A DNA stretch of 64,000 bases from Zantedeschia hybrid cultivar (Eukaryota > Streptophyta > Magnoliopsida > Alismatales > Araceae): assembly GCA_030544215.1 (NCBI GenBank), contig JARZZO010000003.1, positions 47,102,045 through 47,166,044 of the forward strand. Reading direction: 5' to 3'. Both the position numbers and the translations under genes were made by a program. The notes beneath the pieces are model-generated. The model was given only the letters and a program-made list of their open reading frames with translations. It was not told where the DNA came from and did no database searches. Of the stretch, positions 44,147 through 53,316 are shown in pieces (positions within the stretch are counted from its first letter, which is position 1; each line of letters opens with the position of its first letter).

Positions 44147-44914
44147 ATGGACCAAACCTTGGGGGTATCATCCACCAACCACCAGTGCTACAAGCTCCCG
44201 TATAACGGGAAAATTGTGAAAGTCAAAAGCACTCCCTACATTGAGTCATTAGACTCAGTGATAGCAGAACAAATTCCGTCCATGATAACTTCCAGGAAAG
44301 GCAAAGAGCATGTTCTTTCATCAGTGAATTCTCACCTAAGGCCTAGGTCTAGCATAGGTTGGCAGCTCATGAGTAAGATGGGGTATAGCTCAGGCTCCGA
44401 GTTAGGGAAAGAAGAACAAGGCATTCGTGACCCCATCTCAGAGAACCCTGTCAGTGGGGGATGTGGCCTGGGTTATAAGTTTACTGAACCACCAAATGAA
44501 GCAAAGGGATGGTCCCTCATGAATCACTTTGTAAGAAAGAAGCAGGAATTGCCCAGGATAGAGGAGGAAGTGCAAGAATACCATGAGGGTAGTCAAGAGG
44601 AAGACTTTGGCATATCATCCTTGTTTTGTGAATCAAGCAGCACGCCGATAGGGCTTTTCTTGGCTAGGAATGAACCAGCTCCGGCTACGTTCATTCCTTT
44701 CTTGTTCCACCCACCTTCCGTCCCGATGCTCTCAGCTCCGATCGACGCCATTTCTTCTGAATGTTTCATGTTACAGGCGTTCGGTCACGAAAAAAAAAGT
44801 CCAATTCCCATCCTGAGGGAGGGGAAGTCACTTTCGATGACGGTGGGGGCGACCCCGCCGTCATTGAATCTTTGTCCCAAGGGTCTACCCTTGTCCCATC
44901 CAGGACAAAATTGA
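44147..44914 (+). CDS. TatC protease C-terminal tail with G-patch
   Basis: Same frame as gag-protease, after the TAG at 44144. First comes the protease-adjacent strand (STNHQCYKLPYNGKIVKV), then a G-patch at about 44355-44475 (SIGWQLMSKMGYSSGSELG... GGCGLGYKF). The frame crosses the nine-A run at 44790-44798 as HEKKSPIP and stops at 44914. The RT frame is -1 relative to it from that run onwards. The segment CFMLQAFGHEKK aligns with CFMINSFIVQKK of TatD. The G-patch role in Tat elements is unknown; RNA binding is likely from the family. Confidence 0.82.
   Translation: MDQTLGVSSTNHQCYKLPYNGKIVKVKSTPYIESLDSVIAEQIPSMITSRKGKEHVLSSVNSHLRPRSSIGWQLMSKMGYSSGSELGKEEQGIRDPISENPVSGGCGLGYKFTEPPNEAKGWSLMNHFVRKKQELPRIEEEVQEYHEGSQEEDFGISSLFCESSSTPIGLFLARNEPAPATFIPFLFHPPSVPMLSAPIDAISSECFMLQAFGHEKKSPIPILREGKSLSMTVGATPPSLNLCPKGLPLSHPGQN
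44791..44864 (+). promoter_or_regulatory. Candidate -1 ribosomal frameshift signal, TatC
   Basis: The codons read GAA AAA AAA AGT, so A_AAA_AAA (44791-44797) fits the X_XXY_YYZ slippery rule, and a -1 slip enters the RT frame (AAG TCC ...). Downstream, 44837-44864 forms a 12-bp stem ATGACGGTGGGG with a GCGA loop and one G-U pair. The 39-base gap from the slippery site is longer than typical, so the stem may not be the stimulator. Confidence 0.55.
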
Positions 44915-46596
44915 CCCATTCTCCAGGACATGTACATAGCAGTTTAGGAATTAGGATAGCTTCCTCCCTGTCTAGAAATTGTAGGGCTAAGCAAGTTCCT
45001 TCATTCTTAGTTCAGGAATTAGCAAATAGGTGTAAAGCTCTAAAAAAGTTGGATAAGTTTCTTCAGATAGGAGTCATCCCCGAACCATTGGAGTTGGTGA
45101 AAGACGAGTCTTGCAGTGATGGTCTGGGAGTATTTGAGCTTAGTGAAGAGGAAGAGGAGGATGACTTGGCCGAACCACTTGTCAATGGGACGATACGGTT
45201 TGATGAACTATCATCAGCCATCGACGAACCCACAAAAGAAGTCAACCTTGGAACAGAGGAGGATCCGAAGATAGTGCTAATTAGTGCCCGTTTGAGTCCA
45301 GAAGAAAAAGAGTCCATAATATCCGTGCTCCAAGAACACCGTGATGGGTTCACTTGGTCATATGAGGATATGCCCGGATTAAACACAGAACTGGTGGAAC
45401 ATCGGCTAATCCTCAAGCCTGATGCCAAACCCGTGAAACAAAAGCTGAGACGGCTACAACCGGAATTAGCACTTAAAGTAAAAGAAGAGGTTGACAAATT
45501 ACACAAGGCCAAGTTCATCCGAGTAGTGCTCTACCCTAAGTGGGTGGCTAATATCGTCCCCGTGGCAAAAAAGGACGGAAAGGTTAGGGTTTGCATAGAC
45601 TTTCGCAACCTTAATCAAGCATGCCCAAAGGATGATTTCCCACTACCTCATATAGACTTGTTGGTTGATAACACGGCTGGATTTGAGATGTTATCTTTCA
45701 TGGATGGTTTTTCGGGATATAATCAGATCAGACTAGCTGAGGAAGATCAAGAGAAAACATCTTTCATAACTCCATGGGGAACTTATTGCTACATGGTCAT
45801 GCCGTTTGGGCTTAAGAATGTTGGAGCCACCTACCAGAGGGCTATGATGGCAATCTTTCATGACATGATTCACATCGACATGGAAGTTTATGTGGACGAT
45901 ATCTTGGTGAAGTCTAAAACCAGGAAGGGACATGCACAAATCCTTAGGGCTGTAATGCAGAGGTCAAAGGAGCACCAACTGAAAATGAACCCAAAAAAGT
46001 GTGTATTTGGTGTTTCTTCTGGTAAACTGCTAGGATTCATGGTGAGCAGAAGAGGAATTGAGGTTGATCCAGACAAAGTAAAGGCGGTAGTGGAAATGCC
46101 CCCACCTAAAAATGTCAGGGATATAAAGGGTCTCATCGGCCGTTTGCAATTCATCAGACGGTTCATATCTCAACATTCTGTGAGATGCAAACCCTTTTAC
46201 GATCTATTGAAAGGAGGGGTAAAGTTTATTTGGAGCGATAAGTGTCAAAAGGCCTTCGACGAATTGAAGAGCTACCTCCTCAATCCACCAGTCCTTATGG
46301 CTCCTATCCTAGGGAGGCCTCTATTGCTATATGTCTCCACCACTGAAGAATCAGCTGGAGCAGTATTGGCCCAACTTGACGACGAGAAGAAAGAAAGAGC
46401 AGTGTACTATCTTTCCAAGCTCTTCAACAATGCCGAAAAACGATACACTGCCATGGAAAGGACATGTGTGGCCGTCGTCTGGGTAGCGCAGAAATTGAAG
46501 CACTATTTCCTCGCCCACGAGGTCAAACTTCTAGCAAGAATGGACCCGATCAAATATTTGCTAAAGCGGCCAGTTGTAACAGATAGGCTGGTGTGA
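44797..46596 (+). CDS. TatC reverse transcriptase and first RNase H
   Basis: Open from before the A-run to the TGA at 46594. Acidic linker (EEEEEDDLAEP), pre-RT region (TWSYEDMPGLNTELVEHRL), RT with KDGKVRVCIDFRNLNQACPK, SFMDGFSGYNQIRL, MPFGLKNVGATYQR and intact YVDDILVKS near 45890. The connection (IGRLQFIRRFI) and retroviral-type RNase H (AMERTCVAVVWVAQKLKHYFLAHE) follow. The stop at 46594 sits where the family has Arg before WQ (DRL-V-stop-WQ), a likely CGA to TGA change. It would copy element RNA to DNA in the cytoplasmic particle. Confidence 0.9.
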   Translation, partial: KSNSHPEGGEVTFDDGGGDPAVIESLSQGSTLVPSRTKLTHSPGHVHSSLGIRIASSLSRNCRAKQVPSFLVQELANRCKALKKLDKFLQIGVIPEPLELVKDESCSDGLGVFELSEEEEEDDLAEPLVNGTIRFDELSSAIDEPTKEVNLGTEEDPKIVLISARLSPEEKESIISVLQEHRDGFTWSYEDMPGLNTELVEHRLILKPDAKPVKQKLRRLQPELALKVKEEVDKLHKAKFIRVVLYPKWVANIVPVAKKDGKVRVCIDFRNLNQACPKDDFPLPHIDLLVDNTAGFEMLSFMDGFSGYNQIRLAEEDQEKTSFITPWGTYCYMVMPFGLKNVGATYQRAMMAIFHDMIHIDMEVYVDDILVKSKTRKGHAQILRAVMQRSKEHQLKMNPKKCVFGVSSGKLLGFMVSRRGIEVDPDKVKAVVEMPPPKNVRDIKGLIGRLQFIRRFISQHSVRCKPFYDLLKGGVKFIWSDKCQKAFDELKSYLLNPPVLMAPILGRPLLLYVSTTEESAGAVLAQLDDEKKERAVYYLSKLFNNAEKRYTAMERTCVAVVWVAQKLKHYFLAHEVKLLARMDPIKYLLKRPVVTDRLV

Positions 46597-47394
46597 TGGC
46601 AGACCTTCTTGAACCAATTTGACATCACCTATGTAAATCAGAAGGCTGTGAAGGGGCAAGCAATTGCCGAACACCTAGCTCATCACCCACTGCCCACATT
46701 TTCACCCGTCAACGAGGAATTCCCAGATGAGGAGTTGGGTCTAATAGTGGATGATACTCCATCCTGGGTCCTTTATTTCGACGGGGCACTTAATTCTCAA
46801 GGCAGTGGGATAGGGGTGGTCCTCGTATCTCCAGAAGGGGTAAGTATTCCGCACGCTTGCCAACTCTCCTTCTCAGTGACCAACAATGTTGTTGAATATG
46901 AGGCTCTCCTAGCTGGCTTAAAATTGGCGCTGGTTCTTAACGTCTTGGAGTTGAGGATAATTGGAGACTCTCAACTAATCCTCTGCCAAACCGTGGGCAA
47001 GTATCAAACCCGGGATTCAAAATTGAAGCCTTATCAAGAGTTAGTGAAGTCGCTAACTAGGCATTTCAGAAGGATCACCTACGTACATGTGCCTAGGTCT
47101 CAGAATATCCTAGCAGATGCCCTGGCCTCCTTATCTTCAGCACTAGAGATTCCTGTCACCAAAAGTTCAGCCTCCATTACTCTGCATAAGCAAGACTCGC
47201 CTTCCTTCCGGGACCCCTGGTTCCAGCAATTCCTCCGCTCATCTGAACATATCTCTGCTATCACGGATGAACTCACCCTCGATTGGGATGATGAGAATCC
47301 ATGGTATTTTGATATCATGAACTATCTCCGCGATGGGTCATTCCCATCTTATGCCACATCTTCTGACCATAAGGCTATCCGCCGTGCATCTTAA
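46597..47394 (+). CDS. TatC archaeal-type RNase H (second RNase H)
   Basis: Continues the RT frame after the TGA. LYFDGALNSQGSGIGVV, VEYEALLAGLKLAL, GDSQLILCQ and ILADALASLSS supply the D-E-D-D residues of an archaeal-type RNase H, the diagnostic extra domain of the Tat lineage. The frame ends at a TAA (47392) and continues in phase as integrase. It would act with RT to remove RNA. Confidence 0.9.
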   Translation, partial: WQTFLNQFDITYVNQKAVKGQAIAEHLAHHPLPTFSPVNEEFPDEELGLIVDDTPSWVLYFDGALNSQGSGIGVVLVSPEGVSIPHACQLSFSVTNNVVEYEALLAGLKLALVLNVLELRIIGDSQLILCQTVGKYQTRDSKLKPYQELVKSLTRHFRRITYVHVPRSQNILADALASLSSALEIPVTKSSASITLHKQDSPSFRDPWFQQFLRSSEHISAITDELTLDWDDENPWYFDIMNYLRDGSFPSYATSSDHKAIRRAS

Positions 47395-48558
47395 CGATAC
47401 CTTATCTTAGGCGGTTGCCTTTTCAGAAGCTCCTTCAGCGGAGTGCTCCTTCGGTGTCGAGATGATACCGAAATCTATCATGTCATGGAAGCAACTCATG
47501 CCAGTAATTGTGGCGGCCATATTTATGGTCGTGCCTTAGCTCAGAAGCTCCTCATGTCCTATTATTGGCCTTCAATGGAGGCTGATTGTTCCATATTTGT
47601 TCAGAGGTGCTTGAAATGCCAGTTACATGCTAACAAGGTTCATGCACCTTCATCATCTCTCAAATCCGTCATTTCCCCGTGGCCCTTCTCCATGTGGGCA
47701 TTCGACGTTATAGGACCTTTGGAGGATCGATCAGGCGAAATAAAAAGGAAGTCATTTATCTTAACCGCCACTGAATATTTCACTAAATGGGCTGAAGCGG
47801 AAACATATACAGAAGTCAAAGCATCCACGGTGGTGAAGTTCATCAAGCGCAACATTCTCGCCAGGTTCGGGACACCGCGCAATCTCATCACCGACAATGG
47901 ACCACAATTCATCTCCCAAGAGCTCCAGGACATGTGCAGTAAGTATGGCATTAATTTGCACCATTCTTCGCCTTACTACCCACAAGGAAATGGTCAGGCT
48001 GAAGCCACCAATAAAACTCTCATTCGAATCATCAAAAGAACTTGCAGATCACACAATTATTCAGACTGGTCGGATCGCCTAGTAGAAGCTCTTTGGGCGT
48101 ACCGTACTTCTGTCCGAACCCCCACCGGACAAACACCTTATTCACTAACATTCGGAACAGATGCGGTACTTCCATATGAGATTCTCTTTCCTTCTCTAAG
48201 AGTGCAGTTGGACAATGGAATTAGCGACGCCGAGCGTCGTAAGGCCATGTTAACCCAACTAGAACTATTAGACGAAAAAAGGATGATGACGGCAAACCAT
48301 GCTCAAGTTTACAGAAATAGGATCGCAAGATTCTACGTAAAGAAGGTTCTCGAAAGAAAGTTTGAAATTGGGGAAATGGTACTCAAAAGAAAAATGATCA
48401 AAATTCCTGGTCCCAGGAGCAAATTGCAAGAAAATTGGGAAGGTCCATTTATAATCAAGGAGGCATACTCAGGTAATGCCTACCGCTTAATCAATAAAAA
48501 AGGAGAGGAATTGCCCCACCCATGGAATGGGGTGTATCTGAAGAAGTTTTATCCTTGA
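47395..48558 (+). CDS. TatC integrase
   Basis: In frame after the TAA at 47392. N-terminal HHCC zinc domain (HASNCGGHIYG ... CLKCQ), catalytic core with Asp at 47704 (FDVIGP), Asp at 47893 (TDNGPQF) and Glu at 48001 (GQAEATNK), giving D-D-35-E intact. The C-terminal domain has WEGPFIIKEAYSGNAYRL, and the protein ends LKKFYP at 48558. No chromodomain follows, as expected for Tat. It would insert cDNA with 5-bp duplications. This is the best-preserved integrase in the window. Confidence 0.92.
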   Translation, partial: RYLILGGCLFRSSFSGVLLRCRDDTEIYHVMEATHASNCGGHIYGRALAQKLLMSYYWPSMEADCSIFVQRCLKCQLHANKVHAPSSSLKSVISPWPFSMWAFDVIGPLEDRSGEIKRKSFILTATEYFTKWAEAETYTEVKASTVVKFIKRNILARFGTPRNLITDNGPQFISQELQDMCSKYGINLHHSSPYYPQGNGQAEATNKTLIRIIKRTCRSHNYSDWSDRLVEALWAYRTSVRTPTGQTPYSLTFGTDAVLPYEILFPSLRVQLDNGISDAERRKAMLTQLELLDEKRMMTANHAQVYRNRIARFYVKKVLERKFEIGEMVLKRKMIKIPGPRSKLQENWEGPFIIKEAYSGNAYRLINKKGEELPHPWNGVYLKKFYP

Positions 48559-50511
48559 AAACACAAAAAAAAAAATCAAAAATCTCAAAAAAATCGAATA
48601 TCCCAAAAACATCAACAAAAATATTTGTAAATATGTACATACTTCAATGAAAATCACAAAAAAAATCAAAAAGACACAAAATCCAACTGTCTGGTGACTG
48701 CCATGTAACCCCCTGTCTAGGTCTAGTTGCATGATAGATTGGGTTAACATAAAGGTTTGGCTAAGACTTTGGTCCACCAGAACCTTGGACGTGTCTACTT
48801 TACTTTCATACGGATCCCTATGATCATCCTGAGATGCACACACTTACACGTTTTTTCAAAAGAGAGCCTTTTTAAAATGAGTTCAAAGTCTTTAGTATAA
48901 TGTCAAAATGCAACATTTGCTCTTCATCTCTCGACCGATCAGGACAGTTGACACCCTTAAACGGTCGAGCTCAGGAAATTACGGTTCCTCCACAACCCGA
49001 TAGATGTAACCCCTCAAAAGGGCCCAAAAATGAAATGTAAAGGACCAGAGCACGTGAAGAGGGCAGTGTCCCTACAGGCGGAATATCAAATAACCCCGAA
49101 AAATGTCAAGAGAGGAAAAGAAACACAAAAAAGAAAAGGGGTTCAAGCAATCAGAAAAAAAGCCTGGTCATGATCGTGCCTGGCCATAAAATCTACCAAA
49201 GGCCTGAAAAGTCAAAATAGGGGCATCTAGGAGGTCAAAAGGGGTCCGTTTTGTCACAGCTCGCCCTTTTAACGGTTTTGTTGATCCTCCTGTGAGGTTT
49301 GTCTCCAAAATTTCTTCACTTTTTCCCCCTCAAGGTTTAGCACGAGATAGCTTTCTAAAGACTGAATATCATTTTAAAATGGCTCGTTTTTCAAAAATCG
49401 TCATATGCTCACATGATCACAAGAGTCCAAAATGGGTGAAGAGTAATGTCAATGTTTCTGGTGAACTAATTTCTTAACCATAATCTCAATGAGTACTCTC
49501 GAAGACTTCGGGCTTAGGTCAATGCATGCGCGTCACCAATTGGTGCGACGGCGTCTGATTCCGGGTCAGCGTCGCGCGGTTGACCGTTAGGGTTCCAAGG
49601 TGTTCCATCATATACCTTCTAGATTGTGAGGAAAGAGACCCGGGTCGGGCAAATCATTTACCTCGAAAACTCTTTGGGCAAACTTGGTGGTCGGAAGCAG
49701 CTGGGAGCTTAAGTATGGCATGACGGTATTGTCATCAGTATGAGTCTTAACCGGTCAAGGTTAGTTTGAGGAGTCTAGAGGCCCAAATCAATCTAGATGC
49801 GTGCTTAGGATACCTGGGAAGTTAAGTGTGCATTTCCCTTTTATCATTCGACCAGGTTAAGTTTGGGCAGTCACCAGGTAGATGGAATAAAAAACATGTT
49901 TTTCATCACACACCTCATTTGTTAATACCCACCAGCATTTGCATATTTACTTGCCGCATTAGTTTCAATATTCTTCCATTTGTCTGGTTAGTAGGACACG
50001 GCCCCTTGACCCTATGCGAAGGCTAGGGAAAAGGTAGTTGCTCTTTTTGGGCAAGGGGCCGAAAACAGATACTACTAACAGTTTCCCCAATGTTGTGCAT
50101 GCAGGAATAACAGGCTCGGACAAAAAGCAAAACAAGAAGTGCCCAGATGTGAATAGTGAAATATGCAAGCATAACATAATAATCATACATCACGACACAG
50201 GAGCATACCCCTGCATCAGTTCTCAATCCCTCTTCCTCTCAACCTCTCATCCTTCCTTCCGCGTCATCATCTCTCCTATCTCGAGAGGGGTGCCTCATCT
50301 AACTCTAAGCGTCATCCTCCCGAGCACGGCGATGCCCTGACGCCGGTCGCATAAACCCCGATGAGCCAGCAGGTCGCAATGCTCTCCACGCATCCTCAGC
50401 AAGAAGGGAGTCAAGGTCTCTGAAGACAGAGCTCCCAGTAGGTGCTTGGCCAGCTGACGGGACAGGAATGGGGGGACGAGCTCCTGGACTCTGTGTGCTG
50501 GATCTCGTAGC
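48559..50511 (+). other. TatC 3' untranslated region
   Basis: Starts with A-rich sequence (48560-48700). I see no coding frame or structured repeat here; short frames such as 49965-50340 have no domain. It separates the integrase from the antisense gene. Confidence 0.5.
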
Positions 50512-51985
50512 TCACTCTCGCCCCTTCTTCATCACTCGGTCCCACAGGGTTCGGTACTTGAAATCAAGCTCCCGCACCTCTGCCTGCGACCTCGTTAGCT
50601 CCTCCCGTAAGCCAGCTATCTTACCCTCCCAGTACACGTCTGGGTGGGATCCTTCTCTCGCCCTGGCCCGAGCTGTCCGCTCCTCTAAGACCTAGTCTCT
50701 CAACTGCTGATTGAGGCTCTCCAATTCTTGCACCCTGGCTAAGGCAGTCTCCACCTCCTGACGCTGCAAAGGAACTCAGGGTCAAACAAGCTCAATCATT
50801 ATAACTCATAAGCGCAACAAGTCTCGCCTGCTGTGTCAAATCCGCCTCTCGGGCCTCCGCACGACGGAGAGCGTCTTGTAGTCTCGCCTCCCAATCAGCA
50901 GGGGCAGCTGGCCCCTGGGATGATGAGCCCGCACCAGGATCCCCTCGCAGCCCGTGACGGGCTAGCGTCTCTCTCTGCATCACAAGGGTTTTTTCACAAA
51001 AATGAGATGGACAATCTCACACCCGAATTTAGAAATCAGACTTCTCACCAATTCCCTAATCTGGTGAAGCAGGTCACTCGTCTGCAGAACCAGAATCTCA
51101 TTCTGATTCTTTAGGATCTGCACGGCTTCAGTTTCATGCATCTGTTGCAGGAATATCACTAAGGTTAGTCCATGGAAAATTTGAGTGAAATAGATTGAGG
51201 GGTTTGAGTGACGTACCCGCCGCGCATCCAGAAACATGCGGTCTGAGTAATGTCGGGCATAATCCCCCATGTATCTGAAGCTGTTTCGCAGAGATTTATC
51301 CTCCTGCAGGGCATCCCCGGTGCGGTGCCACACTTCAATCTCAGCCCGTCTCACCACTCGCCAATCCTGACCAATAGCAGAAGATCGGCGACGACCGCGG
51401 TTCATATCAGGATAGGTCGGATAGGCGAGTAGAGGCTGATGCCATCCCCATGTGCGGTAGGCCATCCAGACAAAGAGGCCGTCACAAATGTTCACGCACA
51501 GCAAGGGCACTTCCCGCCGAAACTGAGAGAGGCTCTGGGACACCCATGGATGATCAGCCAGGTCCTCCTCTGCATATGGCATCCACACCACCTGAATGAA
51601 ATAAAGGGGCAGACCTTATCATTTGTTTAGATGCACATATACCTCAAATCACTCACCATATGAGGAGGAAATGTGTCGAGCTGGGCGCGGATGTCCTCCA
51701 CGCGGTACATCACGGGACGATAATCCCGGATCATTTCCCACTGCGCCATGAGAGGGGTCCATCCCTCACGGTCCGCAGAAACGGTCCCCCGGCCGATGGG
51801 GAAGCGGGTGTAATCCCAGATCTGCAAGGGACAACACAGTCAGTGCCAATCAACATAAGTGAGGAAGGAGATCCACAACTAAGAGGATTACCTGAAGAAA
51901 AGGGGTGAATCCACCCAAGTTGCCAGAGCCCTGGCGGTAGCTCACCAGATGGGAGAAAAGGTGACCCAGCATCGCAGCTCCCCAC
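50512..51985 (-). pseudogene. Antisense multi-exon Plant Mobile Domain (PMD) gene in TatC
   Basis: Minus-strand exons joined in phase 0 with GT-AG sites: 51985-51892 (WGAAMLGHLFSHL...GGFTPFLQ), 51821-51657 (IWDYTRFPIGRG...QLDTFPPHM), 51591-51217 (VVWMPYAEEDL...LLCVNICDG), 51141-51049 (31 codons), 50974 to about 50830, and 50763-50512 (coiled-coil-like, one TAG at codon 24). The last donor is uncertain, possibly GC-AG at CAG/GCGAGA. The first three exons show the PMD pattern (WDY/RFPIGR, WMPY). PMD proteins are plant proteins often carried by transposons; several act in silencing. The 5' exons are cut off by TatD. Confidence 0.78.
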
Positions 51986-52712
51986 TGTAGGTGCTTAAAA
52001 TGCTCGTGTGATTAACATGAAAAATCTATGTTGTTTAGTATAAACTAACCTATTAAAAATAGCAACTAAGTGCAGTGATCGCCAGAAACTTTTAACTTAA
52101 AAGTTTCAAAAGAGAGTTTTGATCGCCTACCTATTTGAACGCGGAAGATATCGAGTCCTTGATTCCCCTCCTTCAGCCGGCTGAAGAAAGAGAGCCCTTT
52201 CTTTGTTCTTTTGTTCTTGCTGTTGAGTTTGAGGTTGAGGATCGTCCAGAAGTCCTTCTAGCTTTGTGCTTGATTTCCCCCTTTGATTCTCTTGTTGTTG
52301 TTGAGTGCAGCAGAAACAGAGAAAGAAAAATGAAGAAATACTGATGATGAGAATTTAAGTGGAAGCAATATCTAAACTGATCATGATTTTAAGCATATAA
52401 TTGAACAGCAAACTCACTTGTTTAAATGGCTTTGAAACCCCTTAAATCAAATGGGTTTTGAAAGATGATGCTGTGGTGTGTTGCATGAAGTGAATATGAA
52501 AAATGAAATTAATGAAGATGTAGAATAAAATTCAAAAATGAAACACTTATGCCCAATGGTTGAAGCCTTGAAAGGATGAAGATCTTGAAAGGACGCCGAC
52601 TTCTGAAAATGGCAGCGCTCCGGCATTACGACGTTGTTGCTCCAATCTTCAACTCGTTATCGCTCAATTAAGATTACGCTTCACACTCTTTTTTACTCTT
52701 CGAGATGCAAGG

Positions 52713-52720
52713 TATTTATA
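52713..52720 (-). promoter_or_regulatory. TATA box of the TatD LTR
   Basis: TATAAATA on the minus strand, about 105 bp downstream of the palindrome array. The best TATA match of the Tat LTRs here. Confidence 0.65.
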
Positions 52721-52824
52721 GGCTTTTTCTGCGTTCGGGATTAACATAGAAAAATCTAAGATTTATCTATCTTAACTGACAGATAAATATTGATTAATTC
52801 ATCTTTATCTGTAATTATCTAAAA

Positions 52825-53111
52825 CGCGTCCACCATTACTGACGCCTTTCAGATTAATTAAGATAAGGATAAATATCCGGGAAAACTTATCTTTATCTTT
52901 TTTAGCTAAAATGCGTCTACATGTATAGACGTCTTTTACACTAATTAAGATAAGGATAAACATCCGGAAGATAAGTTAAAATAGCTTAGGAAACCTAAAA
53001 CGCGTCATCCTTCACAGACGCCTTTTAGTTAATTAATCAACTGATTAAAAATTCAAATTTAAACGCTAAAACAGGAATAAACTCTAAATCGCGTTCATAC
53101 AAGTCGATGTC
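52825..53111. repeat. CGTC-N10-GACG palindrome array, TatD LTR (4 units)
   Basis: Units at 52825-52846, 52912-52933, 53001-53022 and 53090-53111 (CGCGTC-N10-GACGCC with small changes), all with ten-base spacers and arms extended by ctaaaa and ttttag. Starts are 87, 89 and 89 bp apart, within a diverged repeat that also carries gataaggataaa. Confidence 0.9.
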
Positions 53112-53305
53112 TTTTAGACTTCTTCATATTTTAACTGAAATTTGAGCTAAAATCAATTCAATTGATTAACTTAAACATGTCTGTTAAACCCGACACTCAA
53201 AAGGATCAATAAAAATTAATCAATGATTAAATATCAGACCATTTTGAGGCATTATTATATGATATGAAATTTACTCGAAATGACGTCAAAATTAGCGTGT
53301 CTACA

Positions 53306-53316
53306 ACTGCCTCACC
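53306..53316 (-). other. Polypurine tract of TatD
   Basis: Minus strand AGGTGAGGCAG(T) directly before the LTR start at 53305, preceded by GCAAAGACGATGCCA as in TatA. Confidence 0.6.

Larger units (their letters stand above)
39309..51985 (+). mobile_element. TatC: Tat-lineage Ty3/gypsy element, 3' end outside window
   Basis: 5' LTR 39309-40715, PBS, leader, gag-protease, G-patch region, RT-RNase H, archaeal RNase H, integrase, 3' UTR, then an antisense Plant Mobile Domain gene into which TatD is inserted at 51986. Archaeal-type RNase H after the normal one, the CxxH-type knuckle and the lack of a chromodomain support the Tat lineage. The 3' LTR must be right of the window. Confidence 0.9.
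51986..53305 (-). repeat. TatD 3' LTR (1320 bp)
   Basis: Minus strand TGTAGACACGC at 53305 to GCACCTACA at 51986. Order from the 5' side: palindrome array (53111-52825), TATA box (52720-52713), leader. Also contains a perfect 16-bp palindrome at 52171-52186 (CTTCAGCCGGCTGAAG). Confidence 0.85.

Noticed and set aside
44147..44914. An Ogre-type intron between protease and RT instead of a frameshift
   Set aside because: Not excluded. I saw no convincing donor-acceptor pair restoring the frame in both TatC and TatD, whereas the A-run register agrees in both. Kept as the stated alternative.
48559..50511. Search for a 3' LTR of TatC directly after the integrase
   Set aside because: No TGTAGACACC start with a polypurine tract occurs there. 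The next LTR (51986-53305) is on the opposite strand and belongs to TatD.
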